NCBI GenBank assembly: GCA_013365325.1
Contig: JABVXV010000094.1
Coordinates: 1 to 64,000, forward strand
From: Dipetalonema caudispina
Taxonomy: Eukaryota > Nematoda > Chromadorea > Rhabditida > Onchocercidae
Length of the DNA stretch: 64,000 nt
Direction: 5' to 3'
The first letter of the stretch is position 1. Each line of letters starts with the position of its first letter. Made by a program: the position numbers and the translations under genes. Positions 34,053 through 47,900 of the stretch are shown in pieces. The notes under the pieces were generated by a model, which was not told the DNA's origin, searched no databases, and worked only from the letters and a program-made list of their open reading frames with translations.

Positions 34053-35056
34053 TCATTAATTTTAAATTATTGTCGAACATTATCTGATGTTAATTTTGGC
34101 AGAGAAATTCATACTACGACTTGCAGTTGACCATTCTTTTTTCGCTCATAAACGAGATGAATTGAATTCCTGAGCATAGATCGATTCAAAAAGTTATAGA
34201 AATTATTGTTTTAGGTGATTTATTTGGCATTGTATAAAAATGTGACCAAAGTAATTGTGTGTATGATATCAATCAGATACAAAGAGTAAGTTCTCTTTCA
34301 AAAGAGTTTTAAAGAGAAATTTTTTATTCTAAAAATCTGCACCATTATAAATTTCAAAGAAATGAAAGAAAGAATAAAAGAAGTCATTACGGAAAGAAAA
34401 ATTAAAAAATTCTGCTCTATCAGTAACATCTCTCTTTGTTTCACAAATTTTTGCCATCGTTGGGAAATAATTCTTCGTATTTATATTTTGTATTATAGTT
34501 CTGCTAAGATCACTAAAACGAATTAAAAAAAAAAAATATGTTTACTTAGTGCAGCTTTCTTTCAAGTGATGGTGATATTAACAAAGCATTTTCGGTGATA
34601 ATGATGATAATAGGTAATATATGATAATCTTAGTCAATTCGATCTTACTTGCTTACTCTACAACAAAAGCCCCAAAATATTGCCTACTTATTAACTTCAA
34701 ATTTTTAACCTGGAATAAATTACTTCTTAGAGATTCGGGAATACATTTTAACATTTTAAGACATCTAAACAATTCTGCTATTCCTTTGAAAATTCTTGCT
34801 GCTATTATGGATAAGAGGATAGTTTTTTTTTTTTTTTTTTTTTTGAGGGAAAAGTTTGCTAATGATATGCAAAGATTACCTTCTGGATAGTTATTTTTCC
34901 TGGAGAAGTATTACAAAACATAACTTAGAGATAAAAAATATTGATTCTATCAAATAATGAGAAAAATAAGAATGTAAGTAAATTATAGCAAATAAAATTA
35001 AATGCGGCGATCTAAAATAAAATTAAATGAGGCGATTTAATACCTATGTGCATGAA

Positions 35057-35118
35057 TGTGTGTGTGTGTGTGTCTGTGTGTCTGTGTGTCTGTGTGTCTG
35101 TGTGTGTGTGTGTGTCTG
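35057..35118. repeat. TG microsatellite with regular TCTG interruptions
   Basis: A 60-base TG tract interrupted at even spacing by TC (GTCTGTGT units). It generates spurious open frames of alternating Cys/Val on one strand and Thr/His on the other, which I have not annotated. Confidence 0.9.
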
Positions 35119-37127
35119 TATTTGTATACATACATACATACGGAACTCTTTCAACCAATACCGAGTTCTGTTTTCGTTTTTTTTTTTTCTTTTTTTTTAT
35201 AATAATAGATAAGATATTCGACAGGGAAGTTGCTATCAGTAAAATGTAGCTTCCGTCAAAGTGCAATTGTTTAAGCAATTTTAATGATAATCCAAAAATT
35301 TTCTCAAGTCGTTCATTTTCGGTAATTTTAAAATTTAGCTCTGTGACAGCGAATAATTACTGAAAACTATTATTTACTATTGCATGTTGCTGTAGCTTAA
35401 ATTATTTTTCTACTTGTTGGCTTATTCGTTTGTTTTTTTTTTTTTTTCTTTTTTTGTAATTAAAATTCGTCTTTCAATGTTTCATTACCAACTGTTGATC
35501 TATTAATAAGCAATGAATTAATTAGTGAAGCAATGAAATTCTGTTAAAGAAGAATTTCTTCATAATTCTTTTCCTGAAAGAATGTTGACTGTACAGCTGT
35601 TGTCATCATTACTCATTTCAACCAGACTAAATTATGTTAAATTAGTTAAACTCATTTTCAAATTCAATGACAATGACAAGTAACAATGCTTTTATTGCAA
35701 AACTTCGAGGCGAAATGTGACGGTAAAAAATTCACAGCAAAAGGATTGAAGTAATAACTGTGGTAGAATGATTTCTGTTTTTTTAGTTGTAATTATTGAA
35801 ATAAAAATTTCTGTGACTAATTTTCCAAAAATTTTACATTGATAATTGGGAGATTTTTCATTCCATTCATTGGATGCTTTGTACTTTCCTCTATTTAATC
35901 ATTACTGATTTACTGTGAATATTTTCAGCAAGTAAATGACTCTTTAAATACTTCCAAAGTAATTTGACGACGTAATATGGCTTCAGAACCTCACGAAGGT
36001 ATGTTAAAAAAAATGATCCTGGAAACCCATATGGAATTGCATGTCAAAATCACGTGACGCAACATCATCTTAGATACGTGAGTGCAGGTAGAGGTATGAA
36101 ATAGAATGTACGTTAATGTAATACGATACAAACTGATGATAATTCAATTGTGGAATGTATGTTCTTTCATGAACCGCTATTAGAAATGTGACAGATGCCG
36201 TGGGAAATGTTAGAATTAAAACAATTGAATGAGTGGAATGATGCTGAAAAACCGGTCTACCGTTTCAGCGCATTTTTTGTGCTGACTGTCTTCTTAATTT
36301 TAATGTTAGATGACGCATAAATATGTATATTTAACTTTTCATCAAAATTCTGCATATATGTATCTGTCTGTATCAAACTTTATGGTATTTTGCAGATTTT
36401 CAACGTTACTTCTATGTGCTTAAAATTGGTTTTTTTTTTTTTTTTTTTTTTTTAGTCAAACACCATTATTCCACAGCTGAATGAATACAAAATAAAATTG
36501 TTCAAATAATACGAATGAGGAAAACATTGATGATTCTCTCTGATTGCTGATTTTGTAATAATTTTGGAAATCATTTCTAAAAAGAAATTTAAAATTTGAA
36601 CGAATTAATTAGACAAGCTTAGTAAAACTGGATGATTGACAATTCTAATAATTATATTTGCAAATAACAACGATGAAATTATACAATATTAGATATTGAA
36701 AGTGAGGAAATATTAAGAAAACAGGAAATGATGAAGGAAAAATAAAATTGAGAATTTTGCTCACATTTTCGTATTCGTTTTCTATGTAACAGGAATTTTA
36801 TTTTCACATTACTATTGACTGATTATAGTACTGATATTTTTTGATCGTATAATGCTATAACAGGAAAAGGAAACCGGTATATGGTAGAGAAAACAGTAGC
36901 AGAAGATGAATGTTGCATATCAGTCTTGAGAATTTTCATCGTGTTGAAAATCGTGAAAAAATGAGAAAATGTTTGCTTCACTTTTATTACTTCAGCTATA
37001 TAAATAAAAGAAAACATGAGACAGGTTCTCAACAAAATTGTCGATCAGTCTATGTTCTCTTTTCAGATTCGCAAATTATATTGAAAACGTAACAAAACAG
37101 GAGAAGGGCAATTGAATATGTCTGTAT

Positions 37128-37129
<2 letters not shown>

Positions 37130-37172
<43 letters not shown>

Positions 37173-37174
37173 AA
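37130..37174. repeat. GA microsatellite
   Basis: About 45 bases of AG repeats ending in GGGAGAGGGAG. A matching CT tract of about 25 bases lies at 51344-51368, so purine/pyrimidine tracts recur in this window. Confidence 0.9.
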
Positions 37175-38203
37175 AGTTGTAATTGCGAACATTGCTTTCT
37201 GATGCTCGTTGCTATTCTCATATGTTATATGCAAAATTTATCATGATAGGTTATCTTTTGATGGTACTCTTTTGTCTCAGGTATTTTTCATTATCAGTAT
37301 TTGCATATATGTATGGATTAGATTTCAACTAATCTAAAAATTTTCCGACTATACTAAAAATTACAGTAAATTTGTCAAATTTTTTGCAATAAAAAATGTT
37401 AAGTGATTTTTGCAAGCCACAAAAACATAACGTCAATTTATCGGCGAAAAATTGTTCAGCTAAAAGTTTTTCGATTAGCATGGAAAAATCTTAAAATGCT
37501 GTAGTAGATGCTATGCTTGTTATTTCCATTTTATTACATGAAAGACTTTCATCTAATATCAATATCCTTCCATCAGGAAGTTTAATGATGTTCCTAAGTG
37601 AACTTATTAAATCACCAAAATAATTCTAATTGCTAAGAGTAATGATAACTAATTATTGTTAAAAGATAAGAATTGAGCAAAGTTGAAAAATCTTTGTCAG
37701 CTAATTTCAAACAAGATGCTTGTGAATCTTTTCATTTCATAGAGGTAAACTCGTTTTCTTGGCAGTGTAGTGCAGTATTTTCTGATATGATTTAAGCAAA
37801 ATTTAAGTTACCTTGCATTGCAGAATCAAATTCTACTATGATTCCCTTTTGACGTAGATTGTTGTAGCTGAATTTCGATCTCCATTTCAATCCTTTATCA
37901 TTTTTCTTTTAAAACTTTCTTCAAGAATTCTCCACTTCATATCAAAAATTTGCTCCAATATATTCTCTGAAGAAGGACAATAAGAATGTATTGAATATTT
38001 AAAAGTTCGATTAATAAATCGCATTCTTCTTTTTTCAAATCATACCGATCTCGAAGATGCAGCAAGCAAACATACATGAATTAATTACAGTTTCACTTCG
38101 TTGAAATCATTGCAAAGGAGATAAATGCAAACATATTCAATTATAATTTACAGGTACAACATGTATGTACAGAATTATTACTTGCAGTGAATAAAATAGA
38201 AAA

Positions 38204-38353
38204 ATGGCAAAAATTTCACCGGCAATAGAAGAGAATCAAATAAATGTTATTACTATTAGCGAGATTACCTTTGGGGAGAGATCGGTGGAAAAATCCGACA
38301 TATTATCAACCAAATACATCGATATGGAAGAAAAAACTACTGCGCATTCAACG
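38204..38353 (+). other. Candidate exon, possible alternative first exon of SLC33A1
   Basis: Open from ATG for exactly 50 codons to a possible GTACAC donor in phase 0, preceded by a TTGCAG acceptor about 17 bases upstream of the ATG. The peptide is acidic and polar (MAKISPAIEEN, KYIDMEEKTTAHST), as is the annotated first exon of the transporter at 41981. The phase fits the common exon at 42636. The weak donor and the 4.3 kb distance make this uncertain. Confidence 0.3.
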
Positions 38354-39500
38354 GTACACATTTTTTCATTCATTTATTTGTTGTAAAACAATGAAAGATG
38401 AACGACAATATATCATCCATCAAGTGACAATTAAATTTAAGTGAAACATTCATCTCTGCTATCACATTACAGTTCTTCTTCCTTTGTCAACAAATTATGA
38501 TTGTGTTATAATTTCGAGATAGAAATCAACATGAAGTTTGAACTTTCATCCAAATGCAAACTTTTTTCTTTTTCCATTTATTACCCGATAGAAATAAACA
38601 CTCTTTTAGCACAAACATTCTTTTCCCGGCTAATTTTTTCGTTAAACAAGAAATGTAATATTTGGAAGATTTTCGGGTTGATCAGCATAGTATTTATTCC
38701 AAAGGAAATTTTTATTTAAATTAAATTGTTTGCTTCCTAACCGTAATGCTTCTGAAAATGATTCTTGATTTTCCCGAAACAAAAAGTCGGCGATATCACT
38801 TTTGCAGGCAATCTTAGATTTTCTGTCTATAACAACAGTAGTTCTTTTTAATTAAAGTTTTAATTAAATCTGAAAAAAAAAGTGCATTAAATCAAGTCGT
38901 AATAAGGAATAGCAGCTGATAATATTTCTTTGGCCTAATGGATTATCTATTTGATTGTTTCGATCGTTCAAGTCAAGCTTGCGTTACCACTAACCTACTT
39001 TTTTTGAAAACTTAATCGAAAAAAAGTTTGGCAAAATTATTCGTTATGATCTTCCTGTTTTTTTCTTTTTTTGTGATCTTTAAGTTTACGAAAGGTTTAA
39101 GCTATCGATACTTAATTTTATGTTAGCTTGTTTTACCTCGCTTGTGATGTGCATTTCATAAATTTAGTGGTATTACGGTATTTCGCAGATGATTTTCAAT
39201 TTTAATGGATTATTGGATTTAATTCAACATACTGAAATGAATATACTGAAAAAATTAATCGTTTTTTCATAAAGTAATCCCAATTTTTCACTCGAAATTT
39301 ACAAAGTTTTCTTCATCGGTCTCTCAGTACTTCATTAATACTAACTATCACATCGTTAAGTACTGCTTTTCTTCCTTAACCTCACCTATGACCGAACATA
39401 TTTTGAAAATTTTGGAAAATGAACTATTTGGTAGTTCAAAAAATGAGTACCATCGTCATCAGCAATAACAATAATTTGTAATACTACGGTTTTAACAAAT

Positions 39501-39621
39501 ACAAAACCAGAATATCATGTGATACGTCGTTATTAATGGAAGGACCATAAATATTACCGTTATCAGCAATAATTTAACTAATAAAAAACCAGAATATCAC
39601 ATGATACGTTGCCATTAATGG
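39501..39621. repeat. Imperfect direct duplication, ~40-base unit
   Basis: The segment AAAACCAGAATATCATGTGA with its continuation to ATTAATGGA (39502-39540) recurs with few changes at 39584-39621, offset about 81 bases. The preceding flanks (ATCAGCAATAA plus AATTT) are also shared, so the whole duplicated unit may be about 80-90 bases. No coding potential. Confidence 0.7.
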
Positions 39622-40408
39622 ATATCTTTAACACACAGTGTTATGAAGTAATTACTGTGGCGATGGTTTAAGCAACAACAATAATGAACCCTGGAAAGTG
39701 AATTACTGTCATTCTTACACAATGATGATTGTCACATTAGATAGGTCTCTTTGCCTGTAGTAATGACAATTTCTTCAGAAGACCTTATCGGTAAGTTCAC
39801 TAAGGTGTGCTTGTGCTCTTGATCGTATCATATTAGTTCATAATGAATTTGTTTTGATAACACATGTTTGCTTAGCTGAACGGTCTTGCTCATTATCGCA
39901 TTTGATTTTGGAGGATTGAAAATTGAATGCTTTTGAGCTCATTAATTTCATCTTGATTTGAATTCTACTGTCTTTCTGATAAGATTGTTACTCATTAGAA
40001 AGGGTCATTCCTGGATGGCATTGTAATAAGTTGGAAACAAATAAGAGTATCTGAAATATTGTCTGTAAATTTCCTTCAGATACAATATCATCCATATGCC
40101 ATGTTTGCTGCATATTGTTTTACCGGTTACTCATATTACCTACCCTCTTCAACATTTCACTTTTGAAGTTATTATTTTCTCTATCGATTTAATTGGAAAG
40201 ACAACTTCTTTCATTGAAGTATTCACTAGAAACAGCCCCAACTGTAGTAACAATGTGGCATTGATTGTTTATTACTGCTTTGAAAAATAGAAACGTTTAT
40301 CGATAAAAACTGGAATTTGATGAAATTCAAACCTGAAATAACACTTAGAGACATTTTCCTACTGATAACAGCCATCAAAAGTAACAACGACGTCTTTTCG
40401 AGCTTTCG

Positions 40409-40483
40409 ATGACCTCCGATCGAAGTTCCTCCCAACATTCACCTGTACATGACCCGCTTGTCAGCCATGATTCCGATCACAGT
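40409..40483 (+). other. Candidate alternative first exon of SLC33A1
   Basis: Starts with ATG and runs exactly 25 codons to a consensus GTAAGT donor in phase 0, the phase required by the transporter's first shared exon at 42636. The peptide is short, polar and rich in Ser, His and Asp (MTSDRSSSQHSPVHDPL), as expected for a cytosolic N-terminus. It would produce a transporter isoform with a different tail. No transcript evidence is available. Confidence 0.4.
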
Positions 40484-41980
40484 GTAAGTCTCTTCCAGAC
40501 TTTTCATCCTTTTTTAATAATCGATACTGCGAACCATTTTAATGAAGATTAAAATAATAAGTTTAATTAAATGGTCGCAAATGATAGTGATCCCGATTTA
40601 TTCACTCAGGATAACTGGTAATTTTTCCACTCCCGAGGGAGCAATTGCTGTATAAGAATTTAAATGTTTGATTATATAAAATATTAGCAAATGCAAAAAA
40701 CTAACCGTCTGAGTGGAAACGTTCCCGAGAAGTTTCATTGCTAAGCACTGTTTGTTTGATCGGGTATCTCCATATAACACTTTTTTATTAGTTTTTTCCT
40801 TTAAGCATTCAATCTTATCAATTTTGCATTGAACCATTAAATGAATCCAGAGGTTCTAAATTGCCAATTCCATTTAAACTGCAAGTGATTTCATCTTTAG
40901 AAAAACATTTAAACATGAGATCAATGCTGATATTACACTACCTTGAGATAAATGAACCGTATTTACTACTTTAATAAATTGTAAACTGATCAAACATAGA
41001 CCATAATTAACCTTCAATTTCAAGTTGGAGAAATTTGTTAAATTGCACTCTTTATACTACGACAGAGAAATAATATTCACAAGACTTCAAACCAATCAAA
41101 TATCCTTGCTGACAAGTAGATAAGTGGAAGATTTCTTTTGATTTTCTAAAATTTCAATAGGATGTTTTAATTTAATTTTCGACTTCAACTTTTGCCCAAA
41201 TTTTAGTTATTTTAAATATAGTAACACACTTATATATTGGCTACTTCCAAAAATTCGCTTCCATTCCCATTTCGGTCGATGAATAGCTAAAGATTAGCAT
41301 CCATTCATTACTAATTTTTTCGTCTGAATATATCCATACTTGACAAAGATAGTGGCGATATTGTGGATGAGTTTTAAATTTATGGAAACTTTCAAGCTAT
41401 CCTCAGTGATTTTTAATTTTCAGCTAAAAGCAATTCCTATCTTTCTGATAATTTCAATCCTTCAATTCTCACTTTTACTTCATCAAGCTTTGCGAGGGTT
41501 TATAATCAAATAAGCTAAGCTAAGCTATTTCCCAGTGTTTCGATTAATTTACAAATCTAGCGATTTGCTATCAAAACATTTCCTCTTTAGCAGATGAATT
41601 CCGCTGATCAAGACTTCTCATAAGCTGACACAAATAAGATAACTTTAATGCATTCCGGTACTCACAACCGGTACCATTCATCCGGCAATAATAACTTGAT
41701 GTTTAGTCATCGGGTTGCAACAGCCGCAAGTATTCCGCAGCGGAACATTGCATTATGGTGAGGACGAGTTTATGCGCCGTGTCGTAGCAAGGATACGTGT
41801 TTTTTGTGTGTGTGTGTGCGTGTGTGTCATTTATTGAACTTCCGTGTGATTTTGTGACAAGTATTTTAGTCATTACTGGTACTTGTAGGTTTACCATTTT
41901 GATATCGCAGGTACATTCACAAGGGGAAAATTAAACCAGTGTATAACGGGATCAGAGATATTTCCTGAAATTCAATCAGT

Positions 41981-44900
41981 ATGACGGAAGAAACATTATT
42001 TGGACATCAAAATGAAGCATTTGAGTATATGGACGAAAGGACAGATGATATTGTGTTGACGGAGTCAGACTTTATAACCCCTACCAGCATTCCTTATACA
42101 CGCTACCGACATACCTGCAAATCTACCATCGAAGGTATCAGCAATTCAAAGGATGAAGAAGTTGGTGAGATGAAGAAATTGGACAAGGTAATAGTGATAT
42201 TTTTTCACTCTCCAAGAGACTTATTGATTCGTTGCTATGATAGTAATTGTAATACTAACTGTCATTGATATCATTACTTTTTCCGTCTTTAGTTATATCT
42301 TTTTGTTAAGATTCATTTCAATTTTTGCAACACTTATAAAAATGCAATTCCATTACCGAACTTGGAGATTTAATGCAATATTTAAAAGTAAAATTGAAAT
42401 TGGTCATCCGTTACTTTTGATGGTAATGAAAGCTCATTTCTGTTTATATTGTCAAACTAATACATACTCACTTGGGAAATATTTGTTTATCACATAAGGC
42501 TTTATTTATTAATGAAAAGGAAGGAATATGTTTCCAACTAACAGTAAATTTATTGAAATTTATGTTATTATTATTGTGCAATGATTTTTCCCTTCAAATT
42601 AGTGAGTACAGATACTGAAATAGTTTGCATTTTAGATTCCATCGGAAGATTTACCGTTGTCATCGTTGGGCCGTGTCAAAAAATCGCTTCAAGGAGATTT
42701 CGGATCATTATGTCTTTTAGTGTTTCTCTACTTGCTGCAAGGCATCCCTTTAGGTTTGATCGCAGCCATCCCACTTGTACTCTCCAGTAAACATGTATCA
42801 TATGGTCAGCAAGCTGTTTTCTCATTTGCGCATTGGCCTTTCAGGTATGTGCAGTTTTTGCTACACATTTTTTAGTTTAAATGACTCAGTTTGTACAATA
42901 TGGTGAAGTATCCTCCTTATCGGTGTCATCATAGAAAAGATATTTTGAGATTCTGAATAAATTTCTAATATATAAACGGAATTGCTGTAGAAAATCTGAC
43001 TTAGCAATCTTATTGCAATAGAATATGGAAATGCAAGAATTGGAATAGCAGCAGTACTTGGCAAAGTATATTTCTTAAATTTGAAACGCGGAGTATGAAG
43101 ATAAGTAAGCTCATTAAAGCAGATGAAACTGAGTAGATAAACGGAAGTTGTTAACTTTATTTGTTAAGTGTTTGCAGTGACTGAATTTTTCGCAAAGAAT
43201 GTTTATTGTTTTCCAGCTTAAAGTTACTTTGGGCACCAATCGTGGATTCAGTTTACTGGAAACGTATAGGTCGTCGGAAATCGTGGATGGTTCCATGTCA
43301 ATATCTAATTGGCATTTTTATGCTTTTATTATCCTACAAAGTTTCTGAAATTATGGGTGATGATGGTTCAGGCAAGCTTGTTTGTTATGCTTTCAAGGTG
43401 GAAATTGTACAGAAAGAAAAATTAGAGAAGTTATCGCTTTTGGATAGTACTTTTTTAACTCTTTACAACTGTCTTTACTATGAATAGTCTTCTTCCAGAT
43501 TCAAAGTCACCTGATGTGTTTTTATTAATGTTTTTATTTCTACCATTGAATTTTCTTGCCGCTACGCAGGATATAGCCGTGGATGGCTGGGCGCTTACCA
43601 TGCTTTCTAGGTGACTATTTACAATTTTATAGTATTCTGATCATATTTAATGGTTAAACTCCGCAAAGTTAGGAATATATGTTTTGGTCGTTGTTCAAGA
43701 AAGGATATCCTTCCTTTTGTCCGCGTGAGATTAAGTTGTGCTTTGCTATACTTTTCGGTAATGCGAAACTTCAAAATATTAAGCGTAAGATTTTTATTTG
43801 TGATTGTATTTGTTTAACTCACTTTAGTTACAATGCACTGAATAACCAGGCAAAATTTTTTCTGATTCAGTTTGAATTTAACCAAATAAATATTGATATT
43901 ACAGGGAGAATGTCGGACATGCATCAACTTGCAATGCAGCCGGTCAAACGGCTGGCTTTTTCTTGGGGAATGTCATGTTTTTAACGCTCGACTCACCCGA
44001 TTTTGCCAATCGTTTCTTCCGTGATAAACCGGAACCATTTGGCTTAGTGAACCTATCTGGTTAGTTCCTCTTCGTTCTTAATTAATATAACGTGTGCATA
44101 TTTTTAGTTGTAAATGCAATTTTTCAGTGTGAAAATCCAGTTAGGACATTGCTTAACAATGGTAATTATTAGTTTGCGTTTTCCTCTACCTTTCTTTATC
44201 TCTAAAGATAAAGAGGATCAAGTATTTAACTTGTGTTTCAAATTTGGACTGCAGTTTTGTGGTAGAGGTTGATTGAATGGTATGACGAACAAATTTTTAA
44301 ATCATGTGACCATCTGGCTTTTTTCCAATACTATTAGAAAAAACTTCATAACTGAGATTTCCACTTGAAATGGAGAACTCATGTCTCTTGCAGTCAATTT
44401 AATTGTTATTGTTTTAAGATTTTTTGCGAAGGGGAAATACCAAATGGAAAAAAAATTGAAAAAAATGTGATATCATTTACTGGAAAAAGAAATAACAATG
44501 AGTGAGAGCTTGAACTGAAGAGAGTTAATATCTGTTGATATTCGAAAAAATCGCGTAAGCAGATTTCGAATGAGAACAAACCTATTTATATTTTTGATTA
44601 TTTATATTGCTACTTGACTGCGAACATTTTCAAACTTCTAGCCTTTATTCTGGACAGGTTATTCGTAATGAATACCTTATAACTCGATTGGTTGAAGATT
44701 TTAAAGATTATTAATTTTTTTTGAAATGTGGCAAAATTTCGATCTTCAGTGTAAGTAGTAAATGGATTTCCTCACTCAATTTATGATTGGTGGGAACAGT
44801 GACTGTAAAACAGTGACTTCAAATAACTGATTTTAATGCAGTTCATCTGCCTCAGTTGATGAATCGAAATAAGTATAACTTGATTTACCAGCCGAAGTAG

Positions 44901-47900
44901 CTTTTCTCATATAGTGTAAAATGGTTGTAGAAGATTATTTTATTCGAAAATGTTAACATTATTTATGGTGGCCCCTAACTATATCTCTGTTTCCACACTT
45001 AACTAGCTTCCACCTTTCAGAACGCAGCATTTTGCAGTAGCTTTTTTTTGATTAATAAGAGGAGGGGTTAAAAAAAGATATCTTTGACTAATGAAAAGAG
45101 GAAGATGACTGACATTGGTATATTTAAATTCGAATTGGAAAGAACATTTGCAAAGTAGCAAGTAATGTAAATCAGAAGGAATCATATGCTTATAATAGGG
45201 TATCTTGATGAAAACATGTGTTTTACACCAGTTATCATCAGATATATCATCGGCTAGCTCGTTCGTCCTATCCAGTAGAATGTATCGAAAATCCTCAGCT
45301 CGCAGCTGTAAATAATTTGGGTTATAGTAATTGCAGAAAGAGCAGTTTAACGAACGCCAAAGTGACGGAGGCTTCGGGAGAACTATTTCATGTTGAAGTT
45401 CTACATTAATAAGTCTCTAATTGTAGTTCTGCGAGGAACTTGCCTTTTAGAAATAAGTCGTTAACGTCAGTCAAATTACAAGTAGTGCAAGAAGTGTCAA
45501 CTTTTATCGTTATTAATTTTCGACTAGTAAAGCTTGGCTAAGGAAAAACGGAAATCTGCGAAAAATTTTAATATCAGATCGTCCCATTACAGAAATTTTC
45601 CCCTTTTGCAGTCATCACTTTGTGACACAAAAACTAGATCAATTAATCTGTCATTTGTGCTAAGGGATCGGCGTCGATCGAAGCTCTCATGGTGTCTCAG
45701 ATTTCGAGGGCATGCGATTAAATATGCTGCTTAGCTTTCCAAAACAATGTATTACGGATTGTACGACATAATCGAAATTAGGATAATTTGTGCAATTTCG
45801 AAACTGTCAAGCGAAATCTTTGTTAAGAGAAGTATCTGTCATTGATGACTAGTGCAAGGCATTCCAAATGAATGTTCGTCGTTTTTTGAAAAATCTATAG
45901 TTGCAGGAATCTAATACATCATTACTTGTATGTATTTTCAATAATTTGTTAAAACAAAAAATGCTGTAAGCAATGTTTTATTGCACGTACCTTGTGTTAG
46001 CGTATTGATCGTAAACAGCACTCATACCATAGCCACCTCGATCACCAATAATAACAGCTGACCACCAGTTGCCAAAACGTATTTCAGCCTGCTCTTTCAT
46101 ATACCTTGCCTGATAGCTGTACTGGTGAGGGAAGAGACCAATGGTTTCTAATACAAGCTCACGAAGCTTCTCCGATTTACAATTTTCCATTGTAATATGT
46201 GCTCCTTCAAATTTCTTATATCCCTTTTTTTAATTCCATTAAAAAGCGATGAGCATAATTGTAGTCAAAAATAAACACTCCATGAGGAGGTATGTAAGAA
46301 AGACAAAAGTTTTACCTTGTAAGGATTCGATTTAACTTAAAATATCAGTCTTAATTAACAGAAGTTCAGGAAGAAGAGTGTACATTGAGCTTTCATATCG
46401 AGGTAAGGGATAGTTAGATACCGTGACAGTTACTGTCTTTACGATGGGCTATAGAATTAAAATAAGCTTGCTGTTAATAAATAAATAGGAAATTTATGGA
46501 AATGGTAGACGGGAAAGCAAAATATATTTCAGTTCATTAGTTTAGAAAGATTAGGGTCAAAAGCCGAACATTATCGAACTTCATTCTCCAGGGGAAAGTT
46601 AGAACTGTGGGGAATAGTAGCTACTAGGTTACACTAGAATAACAGTGATAAGGGAGATAAGAATCAAACTGTGCAGAAGAATGGAACGATTGGTATATTT
46701 TAGGAATCATAATTATGAAGAGGAAGTAGTCATTTGAAGAAACGAGAAAAATAAACTGACCGTCGGTGTGTCCTTGAATGATAACAGTTGTAATAGCAAC
46801 ACAGAGCAGAAGTACGAGTAGAGAGGGGAGGTGTCGTATATCGCTGTATAGGTGCATTGTTGTCGGCTTCCTTCCCTTCGTTAAGTTTATAGCTGTTGAG
46901 CCGACCACTCTTTGGGATCCTTGGGTTGCGTTATCGTTACTGTCGTTGGCTGCCGGTGGCACACCGTCACTGTCTCCAGCGAATGGATGACAGCGACTGT
47001 GGCCCTAGCCAGAAACCTTGGTTGTAGGACCAACAGGTAGTGTTCAGGCCTTAGAAGTTCGCGTCCTAACTTCTTATATTAAATTAGATAGATTTGCGAA
47101 TCCACTTTCCGCTATTTAGTGTGAATAATGTTAGGATAGAATTCAATTCGTCGCTTAGAGTTGACTGCTTCTCAATTCTCAGGACCTGCTGCTTATTCTC
47201 GAATGCTGCTTTCATGTCTTTTTGTCACTTCCCCGTTACCCACCCACTTTTCCTTCCGCTGCTGCTGTTGCTACTTTACTTTTCACCATTTTGCTCTACT
47301 TTACGCATTCTTTTGATTCTATCATAAATCTCTGCCTCTGAATAAATTGGATTTTTTTTTCCTTTTTATTTTGGTCACCAGTCTATTTCGTGAATGTCTC
47401 TTAGCTTAATTCGTTCAAATTTCTGGAAATATATGCTTTGGGAGTGTAACCAAACTTGTAATATTGATGATGTTCCAATGTTCCATTTTAACTAGTGCAA
47501 AAAATTTAAGAAGAAACTATAAAATGAAAAATAACATCCTCTAACATCCTCACCGATATCTAAAACAACGGATTATCGAGGATAGGTGTACTTTTCGTGA
47601 TTTTTTATTTTCGAAAACAAATATTTTTCCAAGGGGAAATTCTTAACCTGCTCACGTTTTTATATCATTATTCAGTCTAAAAGCTATCAGTAGTATTAGA
47701 TATATTTTATTTTTGTTTGTGGCTTAAAAAGTTTTAGATTTTTTTTCTTACTGATTGGATGGATGATTGTTTTACACAAGTTATACTTATTTTAATGATG
47801 ACTTCTCCGCTTTTGATCATCAATAAAGTAGGTCACATTGTACTGCAGTATGAATATTCGACTTTTCCAAATTGCATTGTTTTTCATCCTAAGGAAATTG

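Larger units (their letters stand above)
32704..40408. other. Gene-poor 7.7 kb region with simple repeats and orphan exon-like pieces
   Basis: No assembled gene on either strand. It holds TG and GA microsatellites, T-runs (34829-34844, 35432-35447, 36430-36453), a small tandem duplication near 39.5 kb, and a few ATG-to-donor segments described separately (35977-35998, 38204-38353, 39763-39790). It may be the extended 5' region of the acetyl-CoA transporter gene. Confidence 0.5.

Noticed and set aside
35012..35278. Long open frames on both strands over the TG tract
   Set aside because: They are produced by the dinucleotide repeat (alternating Cys/Val or Thr/His) and have no splice or start support.
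40598..40837. Minus-strand open frame (MVQCKIDKIECLKEK)
   Set aside because: Single isolated frame in AT-rich DNA with no splice partners and no family resemblance.
46761..46990. Longer N-terminus for the nested minus-strand gene, reading upstream of 46857 (PPAANDSNDNATQ)
   Set aside because: No ATG occurs before an in-frame stop upstream, and the ATG at 46857 gives a well-formed signal peptide.
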